Origin: Enterocloster asparagiformis
Lineage (GTDB): Bacteria > Bacillota > Clostridia > Lachnospirales > Lachnospiraceae
Assembly: GCA_018380885.1 (NCBI GenBank)
Contig: JAGZSY010000023.1
Coordinates: 1-64,000, forward strand
DNA length: 64,000 nucleotides
Direction: 5' to 3'
In this document: piece after piece, positions 8,667 to 17,518 of the stretch
Layout: every line of letters starts with the position of its first letter
How positions within the stretch are numbered: position 1 is the stretch's first letter
Position numbers and translations under genes: made by a program
Notes under the pieces: model-generated
The model's input: only the letters and a program-made list of their open reading frames with translations
Database searches by the model: none
What the model was told of the DNA's origin: nothing

Positions 8667-8722
8667 ACGCTGCGGCGGAAACGAATACCGCCCGCGTAAA
8701 TTTTAGTTCGGAAGCCCGCGCC

Positions 8723-9823
8723 TCAGCCCCTGAAAAACGCCTGAATCCTGTCCATTCTGGAGCACATGGACACAAACATCAGATCGCACACCGTCAGCGC
8801 GGTCATGGCTTCCACCACCACCACCGCCCGGGGCACGATAATCGGGTCGTGCCGGCCGTGAATCTCGATCTCCACCTCCTGGCCGGACCGGTTCACGGTC
8901 TGCTGGGCGGAGGCGATGGAGGGCGTGGGCTTGAAAGCGGCCCTGAAAACAAGATCGCCGCCGTCGCTGATTCCGCCCAGGGTTCCGCCGGAGTGATTGG
9001 TCTTTTTGTAGACCGAGCCATTCTCCGAACCGAAGGCGTCGTTGTTCACAGAGCCCGTGGACCCGGCGGCGGCAAAGCCGTCCCCGATCTCGAAGCCCTT
9101 CACCGCGCCGATGGAGAGGATGGCCTTGGCCAGATTGGCGTCCAGCTTTTCAAACACCGGCTCCCCTATGCCGGCGGGCAGTCCCGTGACCCGGCATTCC
9201 ACCACGCCGCCGCTGGAATCGCGGCGGGCCATCAATTCCTCCAGATATGCCTCAGCTTCCTTGGCGGCCTGCGCATCCGGCATATAAAGCCGGTTCTTCC
9301 ACATTTCCTCAGCGTCAAACCGCTCCGGCCGGACGGATACCGGGCCGATGGACCGGGTGTAGGCCTGAACGCGGATGCCCAAATTCTCCAGCACCTTGGC
9401 CGCTATGGCGCCGGCCGCCACGCGTCCGATGGTCTCCCTGCCGGAGGAACGGCCGCCGCCGCGGTAATCCCGGAATCCGTACTTCCGGTCAAAGGTATAG
9501 TCCGCGTGTCCCGGGCGGTACACGTCCATGATGTTCCCATAGTCGTGGGAGCGCTGATCCGTGTTGCGCACCTCCAGGGCGATGGGCGTGCCCGTGGTCC
9601 TTCCCTCGAACACGCCGGAGAGTATCTCCACGCGGTCGCCCTCCTGCCTGGCGGTGGTAAACTTGCTCTGTCCCGGCTTTCTGCGGTCCAGCCACGCCTG
9701 GATATCCGCCTCGTCAAGCTCCAGCCCGGCCGGACAGCCGTCCACCACCACGCCGATCCCCTTTCCGTGGGACTCCCCCCATGTGGTTATCTTCAGTATC
9801 GTCCCGTACGTTGAACCTGCCAT
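8723..9823 (-). CDS. aroC: Chorismate synthase
   Basis: A 366-residue enzyme that converts 5-enolpyruvylshikimate-3-phosphate to chorismate using reduced FMN, the last common step of aromatic biosynthesis. It is recognised from the N-terminus GTILKITTWGESHG, the central RPGHADYTFDRKYGFRDYRG, GGGRSSGRETIGRVAAGAIA, and the C-terminal NHSGGTLGGISDG and RHDP motifs. Length is normal. The start has AAGGAGC upstream. It stands apart from other shikimate genes here. The 62-bp gap to the lactonase-like gene upstream suggests co-transcription. Confidence 0.97.
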   Translation of the reverse strand: MAGSTYGTILKITTWGESHGKGIGVVVDGCPAGLELDEADIQAWLDRRKPGQSKFTTARQEGDRVEILSGVFEGRTTGTPIALEVRNTDQRSHDYGNIMDVYRPGHADYTFDRKYGFRDYRGGGRSSGRETIGRVAAGAIAAKVLENLGIRVQAYTRSIGPVSVRPERFDAEEMWKNRLYMPDAQAAKEAEAYLEELMARRDSSGGVVECRVTGLPAGIGEPVFEKLDANLAKAILSIGAVKGFEIGDGFAAAGSTGSVNNDAFGSENGSVYKKTNHSGGTLGGISDGGDLVFRAAFKPTPSIASAQQTVNRSGQEVEIEIHGRHDPIIVPRAVVVVEAMTALTVCDLMFVSMCSRMDRIQAFFRG

Positions 9824-9885
9824 GTCATATGCTCCTTGTCTGTCTCAATCTCCTGCCGTCCGCGCCGCGCTCTACCGCGGGCCGC

Positions 9886-10941
9886 TTATCCGATCTTTAC
9901 AATGGCGCAGCAGTTGGGCTCGTTGACCTCGATGGCCCGGCCGCTCATCACCAGCAGGCCCTTTTCATAGTCCACGTTAAAAAAGGTTAAGGTGCCGCTG
10001 TCGTGGTTCACGGAGGCGATATGTTTGTTGTCCGGGAAGATCGCCACGTCCTTGGGGTACTCCCCACTGATCGGCAGGCAGCAGATCATGGTCAGAAGTC
10101 CCGTTTTCTCGTCCCTGCTGTAGATGCTGACGGTATTCTCGCCCGCGTTGGTACAGTAAACGTATTTCCCGTCACGGGATAACCGCATGGCGCAGGCCGC
10201 GGTCAGGGTGCTGGGCTTTGCGGTTCCCGTGGTGGAAATGGTCTGAATCTTCTCAATCACCGGCGCCCGGTCGCCGGGCTCGTAGGTGAACACATCGATC
10301 ACATTTTTCAGCTCGTACATCAGATAGATGAACCTTCCGTCCTCGCTGAACCGGAAATGTCTGGGAGCCGACTCCAAATCGCAGCGGATCGCGTCCACCT
10401 GAACCAGCCTTCCGTCCCGCTCGTTGAACCGGTAAATTCTCACCTGGTCGATGCCGTTGTCCACGCTCATGACAAAGCGCCCGTCCGGGGTCCTCCTGGT
10501 GCAGGTCACATGGGGGCGGAAGTTGCGCTCCGCGACGCTGCCGTAGCCCTTGTCGAACACGCCGTCCACAATATGTCCCACGGAGCCGTCGGCATTCAGG
10601 CTGAGCACCGTGGTTTTCCCGTCGTGATATCCTGAGACAAACACATACTTGTCCTCTTTATCCGTGCAAAGGTGGCAGCCTCTCATACCGCGTATGGACG
10701 CGCTGTTCAGCCTGGCCAGGCTTCCGTTCGCCAGGATGCGGAAGGACACCACGCCCTCGTCGGCAATGGAGTAGAGCGTCTTTCCATCGCTGGAAGCAAT
10801 CACATAGGAGGAGTTGTCCACCTCCACCTCACACCGTTCTTTGAACGTTCCCTGTTCCACGTCCACATCAAAAACCGTGATTCCCTTCGCTTTTCCGGTG
10901 TAGGAGTAGGACCCTACATACGCCATATATTTACCTTTCAT
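9886..10941 (-). CDS. Lactonase-type seven-bladed beta-propeller (6-phosphogluconolactonase-like)
   Basis: A 351-residue protein of the PF10282 lactonase group: an N-terminal YVGSYSYTGKAKGITVF, several repeated blades (SSDGKTLYSIADEG, TPDGRFVMSVDNG, SEDGRFIYLMYE, SRDGKYVYCTNAGENTVSIY) and the C-terminal FPDNKHIASVNHDSGTLTFF. Members include YkgB-type 6-phosphogluconolactonase and carboxymuconate lactonising enzymes, so the reaction is probable hydrolysis of a sugar lactone, not proven. It has no signal peptide. The ribosome site is GGGAGGT before the ATG. It is upstream of aroC on the same strand. Confidence 0.82.
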   Translation of the reverse strand: MKGKYMAYVGSYSYTGKAKGITVFDVDVEQGTFKERCEVEVDNSSYVIASSDGKTLYSIADEGVVSFRILANGSLARLNSASIRGMRGCHLCTDKEDKYVFVSGYHDGKTTVLSLNADGSVGHIVDGVFDKGYGSVAERNFRPHVTCTRRTPDGRFVMSVDNGIDQVRIYRFNERDGRLVQVDAIRCDLESAPRHFRFSEDGRFIYLMYELKNVIDVFTYEPGDRAPVIEKIQTISTTGTAKPSTLTAACAMRLSRDGKYVYCTNAGENTVSIYSRDEKTGLLTMICCLPISGEYPKDVAIFPDNKHIASVNHDSGTLTFFNVDYEKGLLVMSGRAIEVNEPNCCAIVKIG

Positions 10942-11082
10942 CGCTCTTTTACCTCCCAGAATGGTACTTTTTAAAAACTAAAACAATCATACCATAATTT
11001 TTTCTGTTTGTTAACCAGAAAGTGCTTCCTTCCATAATTTTGGGAAATTTTCGGCGGACCTTTCAAAACTTATAAAAAGGTA
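10942..11082. other. AT-rich divergent intergenic stretch
   Basis: Between the minus-strand lactonase gene and the promoter of the polyamine operon lies AT-rich DNA with no recognisable gene. It should hold the minus-strand promoter of the lactonase-aroC pair, but I could not pick a convincing -35/-10 pair. Confidence 0.5.
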
Positions 11083-11110
11083 TTGACAGAACTGTAAAAC
11101 GCGGTATAAT
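11083..11110 (+). promoter_or_regulatory. Sigma-A promoter of the XRE-cupin/potABCD operon
   Basis: A perfect TTGACA (11083-11088) and a perfect TATAAT (11105-11110) are separated by 16 bp. The start codon of the first gene is at 11244, so the transcript has a leader of about 125 nt with no obvious hairpin-plus-U terminator. This is the natural target of the adjacent regulator. Confidence 0.75.
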
Positions 11111-11243
11111 TAGCTTCGCATGTGTTTATTATTACTAAACTTTTTGGTTATTTTTATCATCAGTTAGTATTTGTAAACTTCCAGGCGTTTTTTATTATAC
11201 TTTTGAGAACATTCACTTTGAGACCAGAATCAGGAGGTGCAGG

Positions 11244-11777
11244 ATGCAGATAGGTGCAAAGCTTAAAGAACTGCGAATACTCAAGGGGCTGACCCAGGAG
11301 GAGCTGGCGGACCGCACGGAGCTGTCCAAGGGCTTCATTTCCCAGCTGGAGCGGGATCTGACTTCCCCTTCCATCGCCACGCTGATGGACATTCTGCAAT
11401 GTCTGGGCACCTCCATCGGAGAATTTTTCAACGAGACCCAGGAAGAGCAGATCGTATTCAGCAAGCAGGACTATTTTGAGAAGATCGACACGGAGCTGCA
11501 CAACGAGATCAAGTGGATCATTCCCAACGCCCAGAAAAACGTGATGGAACCCATACTTCTCACCCTGGAGGCCGGCGGCTCCACATACCCGGACAATCCC
11601 CATGAGGGAGAGGAATTCGGCTATGTGCTCCAGGGAAGCGTTTCCATCCATCGGGGTACCAAGACATATAAGGCGAAAAAAGGGGAATCCTTCTACTTTG
11701 TGGCCGATAAAAAGCACTATCTGACCAGCAAAGCCGGAGCCGTGATCCTGTGGGTGAGTTCGCCCCCCAGCTTTTAA
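11244..11777 (+). CDS. XRE-family regulator with C-terminal cupin domain
   Basis: A 177-residue DNA-binding protein. The XRE helix-turn-helix occupies residues 4-60 (LKELRILKGLTQEELADRTE, then KGFISQLERDLTSPSIATL). A small cupin barrel follows (about 105-175, with PHEGEEFGYVLQGSVSI and a KKGESFYFVADKKHYL motif). This architecture is typical of PuuR-like regulators that sense polyamines or other small ligands. It is the first gene of the operon, 27 bp before potA, so it very probably controls polyamine uptake. The ATG follows AGGAGGTGCAGG. Confidence 0.93.
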   Translation: MQIGAKLKELRILKGLTQEELADRTELSKGFISQLERDLTSPSIATLMDILQCLGTSIGEFFNETQEEQIVFSKQDYFEKIDTELHNEIKWIIPNAQKNVMEPILLTLEAGGSTYPDNPHEGEEFGYVLQGSVSIHRGTKTYKAKKGESFYFVADKKHYLTSKAGAVILWVSSPPSF

Positions 11778-11804
11778 CTTTTAATACCAAAGGAGAAGAA
11801 TACA

Positions 11805-12881
11805 ATGAGCCAGCCATTGATTGATTTGAAAAATATTTCCAAAAGCTTTGACGGCGAACTGGTACTGGACGATTTGAACCTTTCCATCAAGGAGAACAGC
11901 TTTGTGACGCTGCTGGGCCCCAGCGGCTGCGGCAAGACCACCACGCTGCGGATTCTGGGCGGCTTTGTATCCCCCGACACCGGAAACGTGATTTTTGACG
12001 GTCAGGACATCACCAAGCTGCCGCCCTACAAGCGCCAGCTCAACACCGTGTTCCAGAAGTACGCGCTGTTCCCCCACATGAATATCGCGGAGAATATCGC
12101 CTTCGGCCTGAAAATCAAGAATAAACCCAAAGCCTACATCGACGACAAGATCAAATATGCGCTCAAGCTGGTAAACCTGCCCGGCTACGAGAAGCGCGAC
12201 GTCAGCTCCCTGTCCGGCGGCCAGCAGCAGCGGATCGCCATCGCCCGGGCTATTGTGAACGAACCCCGGGTGCTTCTTTTGGACGAACCGCTGGGCGCGC
12301 TGGACTTAAAGCTCCGCCAGGACATGCAGTACGAGCTGATCCGTTTGAAAAATGAACTTGGCATCACCTTCATCTACGTCACCCACGATCAGGAGGAGGC
12401 GCTGACCATGTCCGACACCATCGTGGTCATGAACCAGGGCTACATCCAGCAGATGGGTTCCCCGGAGCAGATCTACAACGAGCCGGAGAACGCCTTTGTG
12501 GCCGATTTCATCGGCGAGAGCAACATTGTGCCCGGCACCATGATCCGCGACGAGCTGGTGGAAATCTTCGGCGCCCGCTTTGTCTGCGTGGACAAGGGCT
12601 TCGGCAACAACAGGCCCGTGGACGTGGTGATCCGGCCCGAGGACATCGATCTGGTGAAGCCCGAGGACGGCACGCTCCAGGGCGTTGTGACCCACCTGAT
12701 CTTCAAGGGCGTGCACTACGAGATGGAGGTCACCACGCCGGACGGCTTCGAGTGGCTGGTGCACTCCACCGACATGTTCCCGGTTGGACAGCAGGTGGGC
12801 ATCCACGTGGAGCCCTTTGAGATTCAGATCATGAACAAGCCTGCTTCTGAGGACGAGGAGGCGTTGGGAGTCAATGAATAA
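11805..12881 (+). CDS. potA: Spermidine/putrescine ABC transporter ATP-binding protein
   Basis: A 358-residue ATPase. It has Walker A GPSGCGKT (38-45), the signature LSGGQ (136-140), Walker B LLLDEP (157-162), the switch His in YVTHDQEEA, and a C-terminal TOBE regulatory domain (about 280-350). It powers the PotB/PotC permease and sits at the inner face of the membrane. The gene overlaps the start of potB by 8 bp. The operon order, regulator-potA-potB-potC-potD, is the standard Firmicutes arrangement. Confidence 0.95.
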   Translation: MSQPLIDLKNISKSFDGELVLDDLNLSIKENSFVTLLGPSGCGKTTTLRILGGFVSPDTGNVIFDGQDITKLPPYKRQLNTVFQKYALFPHMNIAENIAFGLKIKNKPKAYIDDKIKYALKLVNLPGYEKRDVSSLSGGQQQRIAIARAIVNEPRVLLLDEPLGALDLKLRQDMQYELIRLKNELGITFIYVTHDQEEALTMSDTIVVMNQGYIQQMGSPEQIYNEPENAFVADFIGESNIVPGTMIRDELVEIFGARFVCVDKGFGNNRPVDVVIRPEDIDLVKPEDGTLQGVVTHLIFKGVHYEMEVTTPDGFEWLVHSTDMFPVGQQVGIHVEPFEIQIMNKPASEDEEALGVNE

Positions 12882-13710
12882 TGAAAACCGCGCGGCTCTG
12901 GGCAAAAAGCTGTTGTCCGGGCCATACCTGCTCTGGATGGTGGGCTTCACCCTCATCCCCCTGGCGCTGATTTTCTGGTACGGCATCACCGACAAATCCG
13001 GCGCATTTACCCTGCAGAACGTGCTGGCCATCGCCTCGGCGGACCACGCCAGCGCCCTGTGGCTCTCCCTGGGCCTGTCCCTGGTGAGCACCTTAATCTG
13101 CCTGCTTTTGGCCTATCCCCTGGCTATGATCCTGCGGGGACGGGGCCAGGCGGCCAGCGGCTTTATCGTGTTCATTTTCGTGCTGCCCATGTGGATGAAC
13201 TTCCTGCTGCGCACCATGGCCTGGCAGACGTTATTGGAAAAGAACGGCGTGATCAACGGAATCCTGACCTGGCTTCACCTGCCAAAGCAGTCCCTGATCA
13301 ACACGCCATGGGCCATTATCCTGGGTATGGTGTACAACTTCCTGCCCTTCATGGTCCTGCCCATTTACAACGTGCTCTCCAAAATCGACGACAACACCAT
13401 CAACGCCGCCAAGGACCTGGGGGCCAACAGCTTCCAGACCCTGATTTTCATCTGGCTGCCCTTAAGCATCCCGGGGATTATCAGCGGCATCACCATGGTT
13501 TTCGTGCCCTCGCTGACCACCTTCGTGATCTCCGACCTGCTCGGCGGCAGCAAGATCCTGCTGATCGGCAACGTGATCGAGCAGGAATTCACCAAGGGCA
13601 GCAACTGGCATCTGGGCAGCGGACTGTCCCTGGTGCTCATGGTATTTATTCTGATCAGCATGGCGATGATCGCCAAATACGATAAAAATGGAGAGGGGAC
13701 GGCATTCTGA
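12874..13710 (+). CDS. potB: Spermidine/putrescine ABC transporter permease PotB
   Basis: A 278-residue inner-membrane permease with about six membrane spans. A PotB-like N-terminus ([20 protein letters not shown]) and the EAA-type loop ([20 protein letters not shown], about residues 170-190) are visible. It forms the translocation pore with PotC and is driven by PotA. It overlaps both neighbours by a few bases, which indicates translational coupling. Confidence 0.94.
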   Translation: MNNENRAALGKKLLSGPYLLWMVGFTLIPLALIFWYGITDKSGAFTLQNVLAIASADHASALWLSLGLSLVSTLICLLLAYPLAMILRGRGQAASGFIVFIFVLPMWMNFLLRTMAWQTLLEKNGVINGILTWLHLPKQSLINTPWAIILGMVYNFLPFMVLPIYNVLSKIDDNTINAAKDLGANSFQTLIFIWLPLSIPGIISGITMVFVPSLTTFVISDLLGGSKILLIGNVIEQEFTKGSNWHLGSGLSLVLMVFILISMAMIAKYDKNGEGTAF

Positions 13711-14507
13711 TGACAAAAGGCACGCAGACACTGCGGAAAATCATTTCCGATTTTTATATGGTAATCATCCTGGTCTTTTTGTACGCTCCGATTTTGACCA
13801 TGATGGTCCTCTCCTTCAACCGTTCCAAGTCCAGAACCCAGTGGGGCGGGTTCACCCTGGACTGGTATGTGCAGATGTTCGACAGCCGCCCCATCATGAG
13901 CGCGCTGTACACCACCCTGCTGATCGCCTTTGTGTCCGCCCTTGCGGCCACGATCATCGGCACGGCGGCCTCCGTGGCCATCAACAACATGCGGGCATTG
14001 CCCCGCACCGTGATCATGGGGATCACCAACATTCCCATGCTGAACGCGGACATCGTCACGGGTATCTCCCTGATGCTGGCCTTTATCGCCTTCGGCATCT
14101 CCCTGGGATTTCAGACGGTTCTGATCTCCCACATTACCTTCAATATACCCTATGTGATCCTAAGCGTCATGCCCAAGCTCAAGCAGACGGACCGCACCAC
14201 CTATGAGGCGGCCTTAGACTTGGGCGCTGCGCCGGTGAAGGCTTTCTTCAAGGTGGTATTTCCGGATATCATGCCCGGCGTGCTGTCCGGCTTCCTGCTG
14301 GCCTTCACCATGTCCTTAGACGATTTCATTATCACCCACTTTACGAAGGGAGCGGGCATCAACACCCTCTCCACCCTGATTTACAGCGAAGTCAGACGCG
14401 GAATACGGCCTTCCATGTACGCCTTAAGCACCGTCATTTTCCTGACCGTGCTCATCCTGCTTCTGATCGTCAATTTCCGTTCCGCAAAGAAACCCGATGA
14501 CCATTAA
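13710..14507 (+). CDS. potC: Spermidine/putrescine ABC transporter permease PotC
   Basis: A 265-residue inner-membrane permease. The sequence LYAPILTMMVLSFNRSKS near the N-terminus and the EAA loop YEAALDLGAAPVKAFFKVVF (about residues 168-188) are characteristic, and the C-terminal DDFIITHFTKG matches the PotC group. Its ATG overlaps the potB stop by one base. It pairs with PotB. Confidence 0.94.
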   Translation: MTKGTQTLRKIISDFYMVIILVFLYAPILTMMVLSFNRSKSRTQWGGFTLDWYVQMFDSRPIMSALYTTLLIAFVSALAATIIGTAASVAINNMRALPRTVIMGITNIPMLNADIVTGISLMLAFIAFGISLGFQTVLISHITFNIPYVILSVMPKLKQTDRTTYEAALDLGAAPVKAFFKVVFPDIMPGVLSGFLLAFTMSLDDFIITHFTKGAGINTLSTLIYSEVRRGIRPSMYALSTVIFLTVLILLLIVNFRSAKKPDDH

Positions 14508-14554
14508 CGGCCGGGGATCACTTATAACACATCATTTCAAAGAGGAGAACAATT

Positions 14555-15679
14555 ATGAGAAAAAAGACTGTGAGAACAATGACCCTGACCGCCCTGATTG
14601 CCGCGGCCGCAGCCGTTATGCTGGCCGGCTGCGGGAAATCCGACAAAGCTGCTGAAACCGGCGCGGACGCGGAGAGCAACAAGCTCTACGTGTACAACTG
14701 GGGGGAATACATCGACGAGGAAGTGGAGGCCATGTTCGAGGAGGAGACCGGAATCGACGTGGTCTACGACGTGTTCGAGACCAACGAGGAGATGTTCCCC
14801 ATCATCGAGGCCGGGGGCGTAAAGTACGACGTGGTATGCCCCTCCGATTACATGATCCAGCGCATGATCCAGAACGACATGCTGGCCCCCCTGAACTTCG
14901 ACAACATCCCCAATATCAAGGAGATTGGTCCGGAATACATGGAAATGTCCAAGGACTTCGACCCGGAGAACAAATACTCCGTGCCCTACTGCTGGGGTAC
15001 CGTCGGCATCCTCTACAACAAGCAGCGCCTGGAGGAGCTGGGCGTGCCCGCCCCCACCAAGTGGGCCGATCTGTGGGATGAGCGCTTAAGCGGGGAAATC
15101 CTCATGCAGAACAGCGTGCGCGACGCCTTTATGGTGGCCTTAAAAAGCAAGGGATACTCCTTAAACAGCACCAACGAGGCGGAACTGGCCGAGGCCAGAG
15201 ACCTGCTGATCGCCCAGAAACCTTTGGTGCAGGCTTACGTGATCGACCAGGTCCGCGACAAGATGATCAATGCCGAGGCGGCCGTGGGCGTGATCTACTC
15301 CGGCGAGATGCTCTACATTCAGGAGCAGGCGGCGGATCTGGGACTGGACTACGATCTGGAGTACGTGATCCCCGAGGAGGGCACCAACCTGTGGCTGGAT
15401 TCCTGGGTGATCCCCGCCAACGCGCAGAACAAGGAGAACGCGGAGAAGTGGATCGACTTCATGTGCCGCCCGGACATCGCAAAACGCAACTTTGAGTACA
15501 TCACCTACCCCACCCCCAACAAGGGCGCCTTCGACCTGCTGGATCCGGAATTGCAGGAGAACAAGGCCGTGTTCCCGGATATCAGCTCCTTAAAGGGCAG
15601 CGAGACCTTCCAGTTCCTGGGAGACGACGTGGAGACCATCTACAACGACATGTGGAAGGAAGTCAAGGCAGCCAAATAG
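14555..15679 (+). CDS. potD: Spermidine/putrescine-binding lipoprotein
   Basis: A 374-residue extracytoplasmic binding protein. The signal peptide ends in the lipobox LAGC (Cys26). The mature protein begins with NKLYVYNWGEYID, a hallmark of PotD/PotF, and retains the acidic and aromatic pocket residues expected for polyamine amines (for example YDVVCPSDYMI and the C-terminal DSWVIPANAQN). It hands polyamine to PotBC. It is the last gene of the operon, followed by a strong bidirectional terminator. The start is preceded by AGAGGAGAAC. Confidence 0.94.
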   Translation: MRKKTVRTMTLTALIAAAAAVMLAGCGKSDKAAETGADAESNKLYVYNWGEYIDEEVEAMFEEETGIDVVYDVFETNEEMFPIIEAGGVKYDVVCPSDYMIQRMIQNDMLAPLNFDNIPNIKEIGPEYMEMSKDFDPENKYSVPYCWGTVGILYNKQRLEELGVPAPTKWADLWDERLSGEILMQNSVRDAFMVALKSKGYSLNSTNEAELAEARDLLIAQKPLVQAYVIDQVRDKMINAEAAVGVIYSGEMLYIQEQAADLGLDYDLEYVIPEEGTNLWLDSWVIPANAQNKENAEKWIDFMCRPDIAKRNFEYITYPTPNKGAFDLLDPELQENKAVFPDISSLKGSETFQFLGDDVETIYNDMWKEVKAAK

Positions 15680-15720
15680 CCCTTCTCCAAAACAATCGCC
15701 CATTGCATTCAATCATAAAA

Positions 15721-15751
15721 GTCCCGGGATTCATTCGCCGAATCCCGGGAC
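15721..15751. terminator. Bidirectional rho-independent terminator
   Basis: A perfect 12-bp stem (GTCCCGGGATTC / GAATCCCGGGAC) with a 7-base loop lies between convergent potD and the DUF6273-like gene. On the minus strand it is followed by TTTTATGATT and on the plus strand by TCTCTCTAT, so it can terminate both. Confidence 0.85.
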
Positions 15752-15769
15752 TCTCTCTATGTACGCCTG

Positions 15770-17518
15770 TCATTCCACCGCATAATTCATCATTTCCCGG
15801 ATTGTCAGAGCCGGGCGCAGCGCGAAAAAGGTCTCATACGCGTCTATAACCGGTTCCAGCTCCTCGCCGCCGCTGAGGATGTCCGCCCGGATTATCTCAA
15901 GCACTTCCTCGTCCACCTCCTGGTTCAGCCGGTATTTGAGCATGTAGGCCACCGCCGCCGTCAAAATCCCGCCCTTTGTGCCTTCGTCCGCACCCTCATA
16001 CATTTCCCCTGTGTAGTCCAGGTATTCCGCGTATCCGGGCAGATCGATTTCCCCGCAAGAATCGTGCAAAGCCTTCCGGGCCCCGGACAGCTCATAATTT
16101 TGTTCCATGGATTCCTGAACATTCGTCTCCATGATATCCGCCAGCCCGAAAAGCGCCTCCGCCAGTTCGGTGATATCGTCGGGATGTTCCAGGGCGTAGG
16201 CAACGCCCTCATGGACCGCGCTGCCGCTCAGCCGGTCCGCCCGCTCGGTCAGAAGCTCCTGGTAGAGAAGAATGGCCGTGCCCGCGCGGAACTTCTCCTC
16301 CTGGTCCGCGGCCCGGTAATCGTCGCCGGTCCAGAGCAGATACGGGTCGTAGGCGCGGCTGATCTTTGTGTTGAGCGGTTCAATCCGCGCGTCGCCCGGC
16401 AGCGCTCCCCGGGAAACCACAGGCAGCTCAGCCGGCGTTCTGCCGTTTAAGACCGCCACCGGCCTGCTGGCGCGGACCGTCTCGCGCGCTTCCGCCTTCT
16501 GCTCCGAAAAGATCATCACGCGGTAATGATTCTGATACCCCCTGGGAATCGTGATCTCCGCCTGTCCGCAGCTATCCCGGTCCGTCCGCGCGATTTTCCC
16601 GTAATAAAAGACGTTCTCCCCGTTCTGGTCCGTGATCACGGCCGAGATGTAATTGTCCCGGCCCACGGCCGCGTCCCTGTAGCCGATGACGCAGCGCCCC
16701 TCCTCCAAACGGACGGAGTCCACGGTCACGTGCTGGCCGGCGCAGGACAGCGCAAGCACCCATTCCCCGGAGGCGCTTTTGCGGTCCTTAAACTCCATCA
16801 ATTGCGCGCCGGCCGCCTCTTCCGGCAGAAACGCGGCATCCCGGGTGTATACCACCATCTCTTTGTTCAGACAGCAGGCTGGGCGCAGGGCTTTGCCACC
16901 GCCTGGCACGGGCTGATCCAGGATTTGACCGCTGGCAGCCACCGCCCTCAGGCCGCCCTGATCCCTCAGCCACCATGCGCTGTCGTAGCGCCTGGCCTCA
17001 TCCGCCTCACGCCCAAAGCCCAGCTCCTCATTGATTATGTCCCCGGGTCCGGGCAGAAACAGCTTATCCTCCGGATTGTTGTACCAGCGGGAGCTTCGGT
17101 CCGTGTAGTTGATGGCCTCGCGCTCCTCCCCGGTAAACGCCGTGCCCAGAAGCTGCGTGTTCAGATAGGCACGGACCGCGCTGTGCCGCCAGTCCTTTGT
17201 CAGTACCTCTCCCTCAGCATCGTCCCAATACGGCATATCCGCCCACTGGTTCCGGTATGTCTGGGGGATGCAGTCCGCCAGGAGATACAGCTCCGGGGAT
17301 TTCTCCAGCACGCGCCATTTGATTCCCCCGAACCAGACGTACGCGCCGATCCACTCCCCGCCCTCCCCGTTGCCGGAGGGATGCGGGATCGCCCCGCCGC
17401 CCAGGCAAAATTCCCGGGCGGCGGGGGCTCTGCCGGACGCCGGCCAGCCGGCCTTCAGGCAGCCGGCCAGGAATACGGCCGCAAGCAAGGCCACAATGGG
17501 CCATTGCTTTTTATTCAT
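15770..17518 (-). CDS. DUF6273-like lipoprotein, function unknown
   Basis: A 582-residue exported lipoprotein with lipobox LAGC (Cys20). A DUF6273-type region is suggested at about residues 55-235 by WFGGIKWRVLEKSPELYLLA, WRHSAVRAYLNTQLLGTAFT and YDSAWWLRDQGG, a pattern seen in clostridial surface proteins. The middle part looks like beta-sandwich modules and the last 200 residues are acidic and helical. It starts 8 bp inside the end of the GH13 gene, with the GGGGAGAAGTGA ribosome site in that gene, so the two are tightly coupled. Its role is unknown, perhaps surface handling of the glucan attacked by the amylase. Confidence 0.75.
   Translation of the reverse strand: MNKKQWPIVALLAAVFLAGCLKAGWPASGRAPAAREFCLGGGAIPHPSGNGEGGEWIGAYVWFGGIKWRVLEKSPELYLLADCIPQTYRNQWADMPYWDDAEGEVLTKDWRHSAVRAYLNTQLLGTAFTGEEREAINYTDRSSRWYNNPEDKLFLPGPGDIINEELGFGREADEARRYDSAWWLRDQGGLRAVAASGQILDQPVPGGGKALRPACCLNKEMVVYTRDAAFLPEEAAGAQLMEFKDRKSASGEWVLALSCAGQHVTVDSVRLEEGRCVIGYRDAAVGRDNYISAVITDQNGENVFYYGKIARTDRDSCGQAEITIPRGYQNHYRVMIFSEQKAEARETVRASRPVAVLNGRTPAELPVVSRGALPGDARIEPLNTKISRAYDPYLLWTGDDYRAADQEEKFRAGTAILLYQELLTERADRLSGSAVHEGVAYALEHPDDITELAEALFGLADIMETNVQESMEQNYELSGARKALHDSCGEIDLPGYAEYLDYTGEMYEGADEGTKGGILTAAVAYMLKYRLNQEVDEEVLEIIRADILSGGEELEPVIDAYETFFALRPALTIREMMNYAVE

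Noticed and set aside
10942..11243. Riboswitch in the leader of the polyamine operon
   Set aside because: The leader is about 125 nt and AT-rich, but I saw no conserved riboswitch core or terminator/antiterminator pair. The adjacent XRE-cupin regulator explains control.
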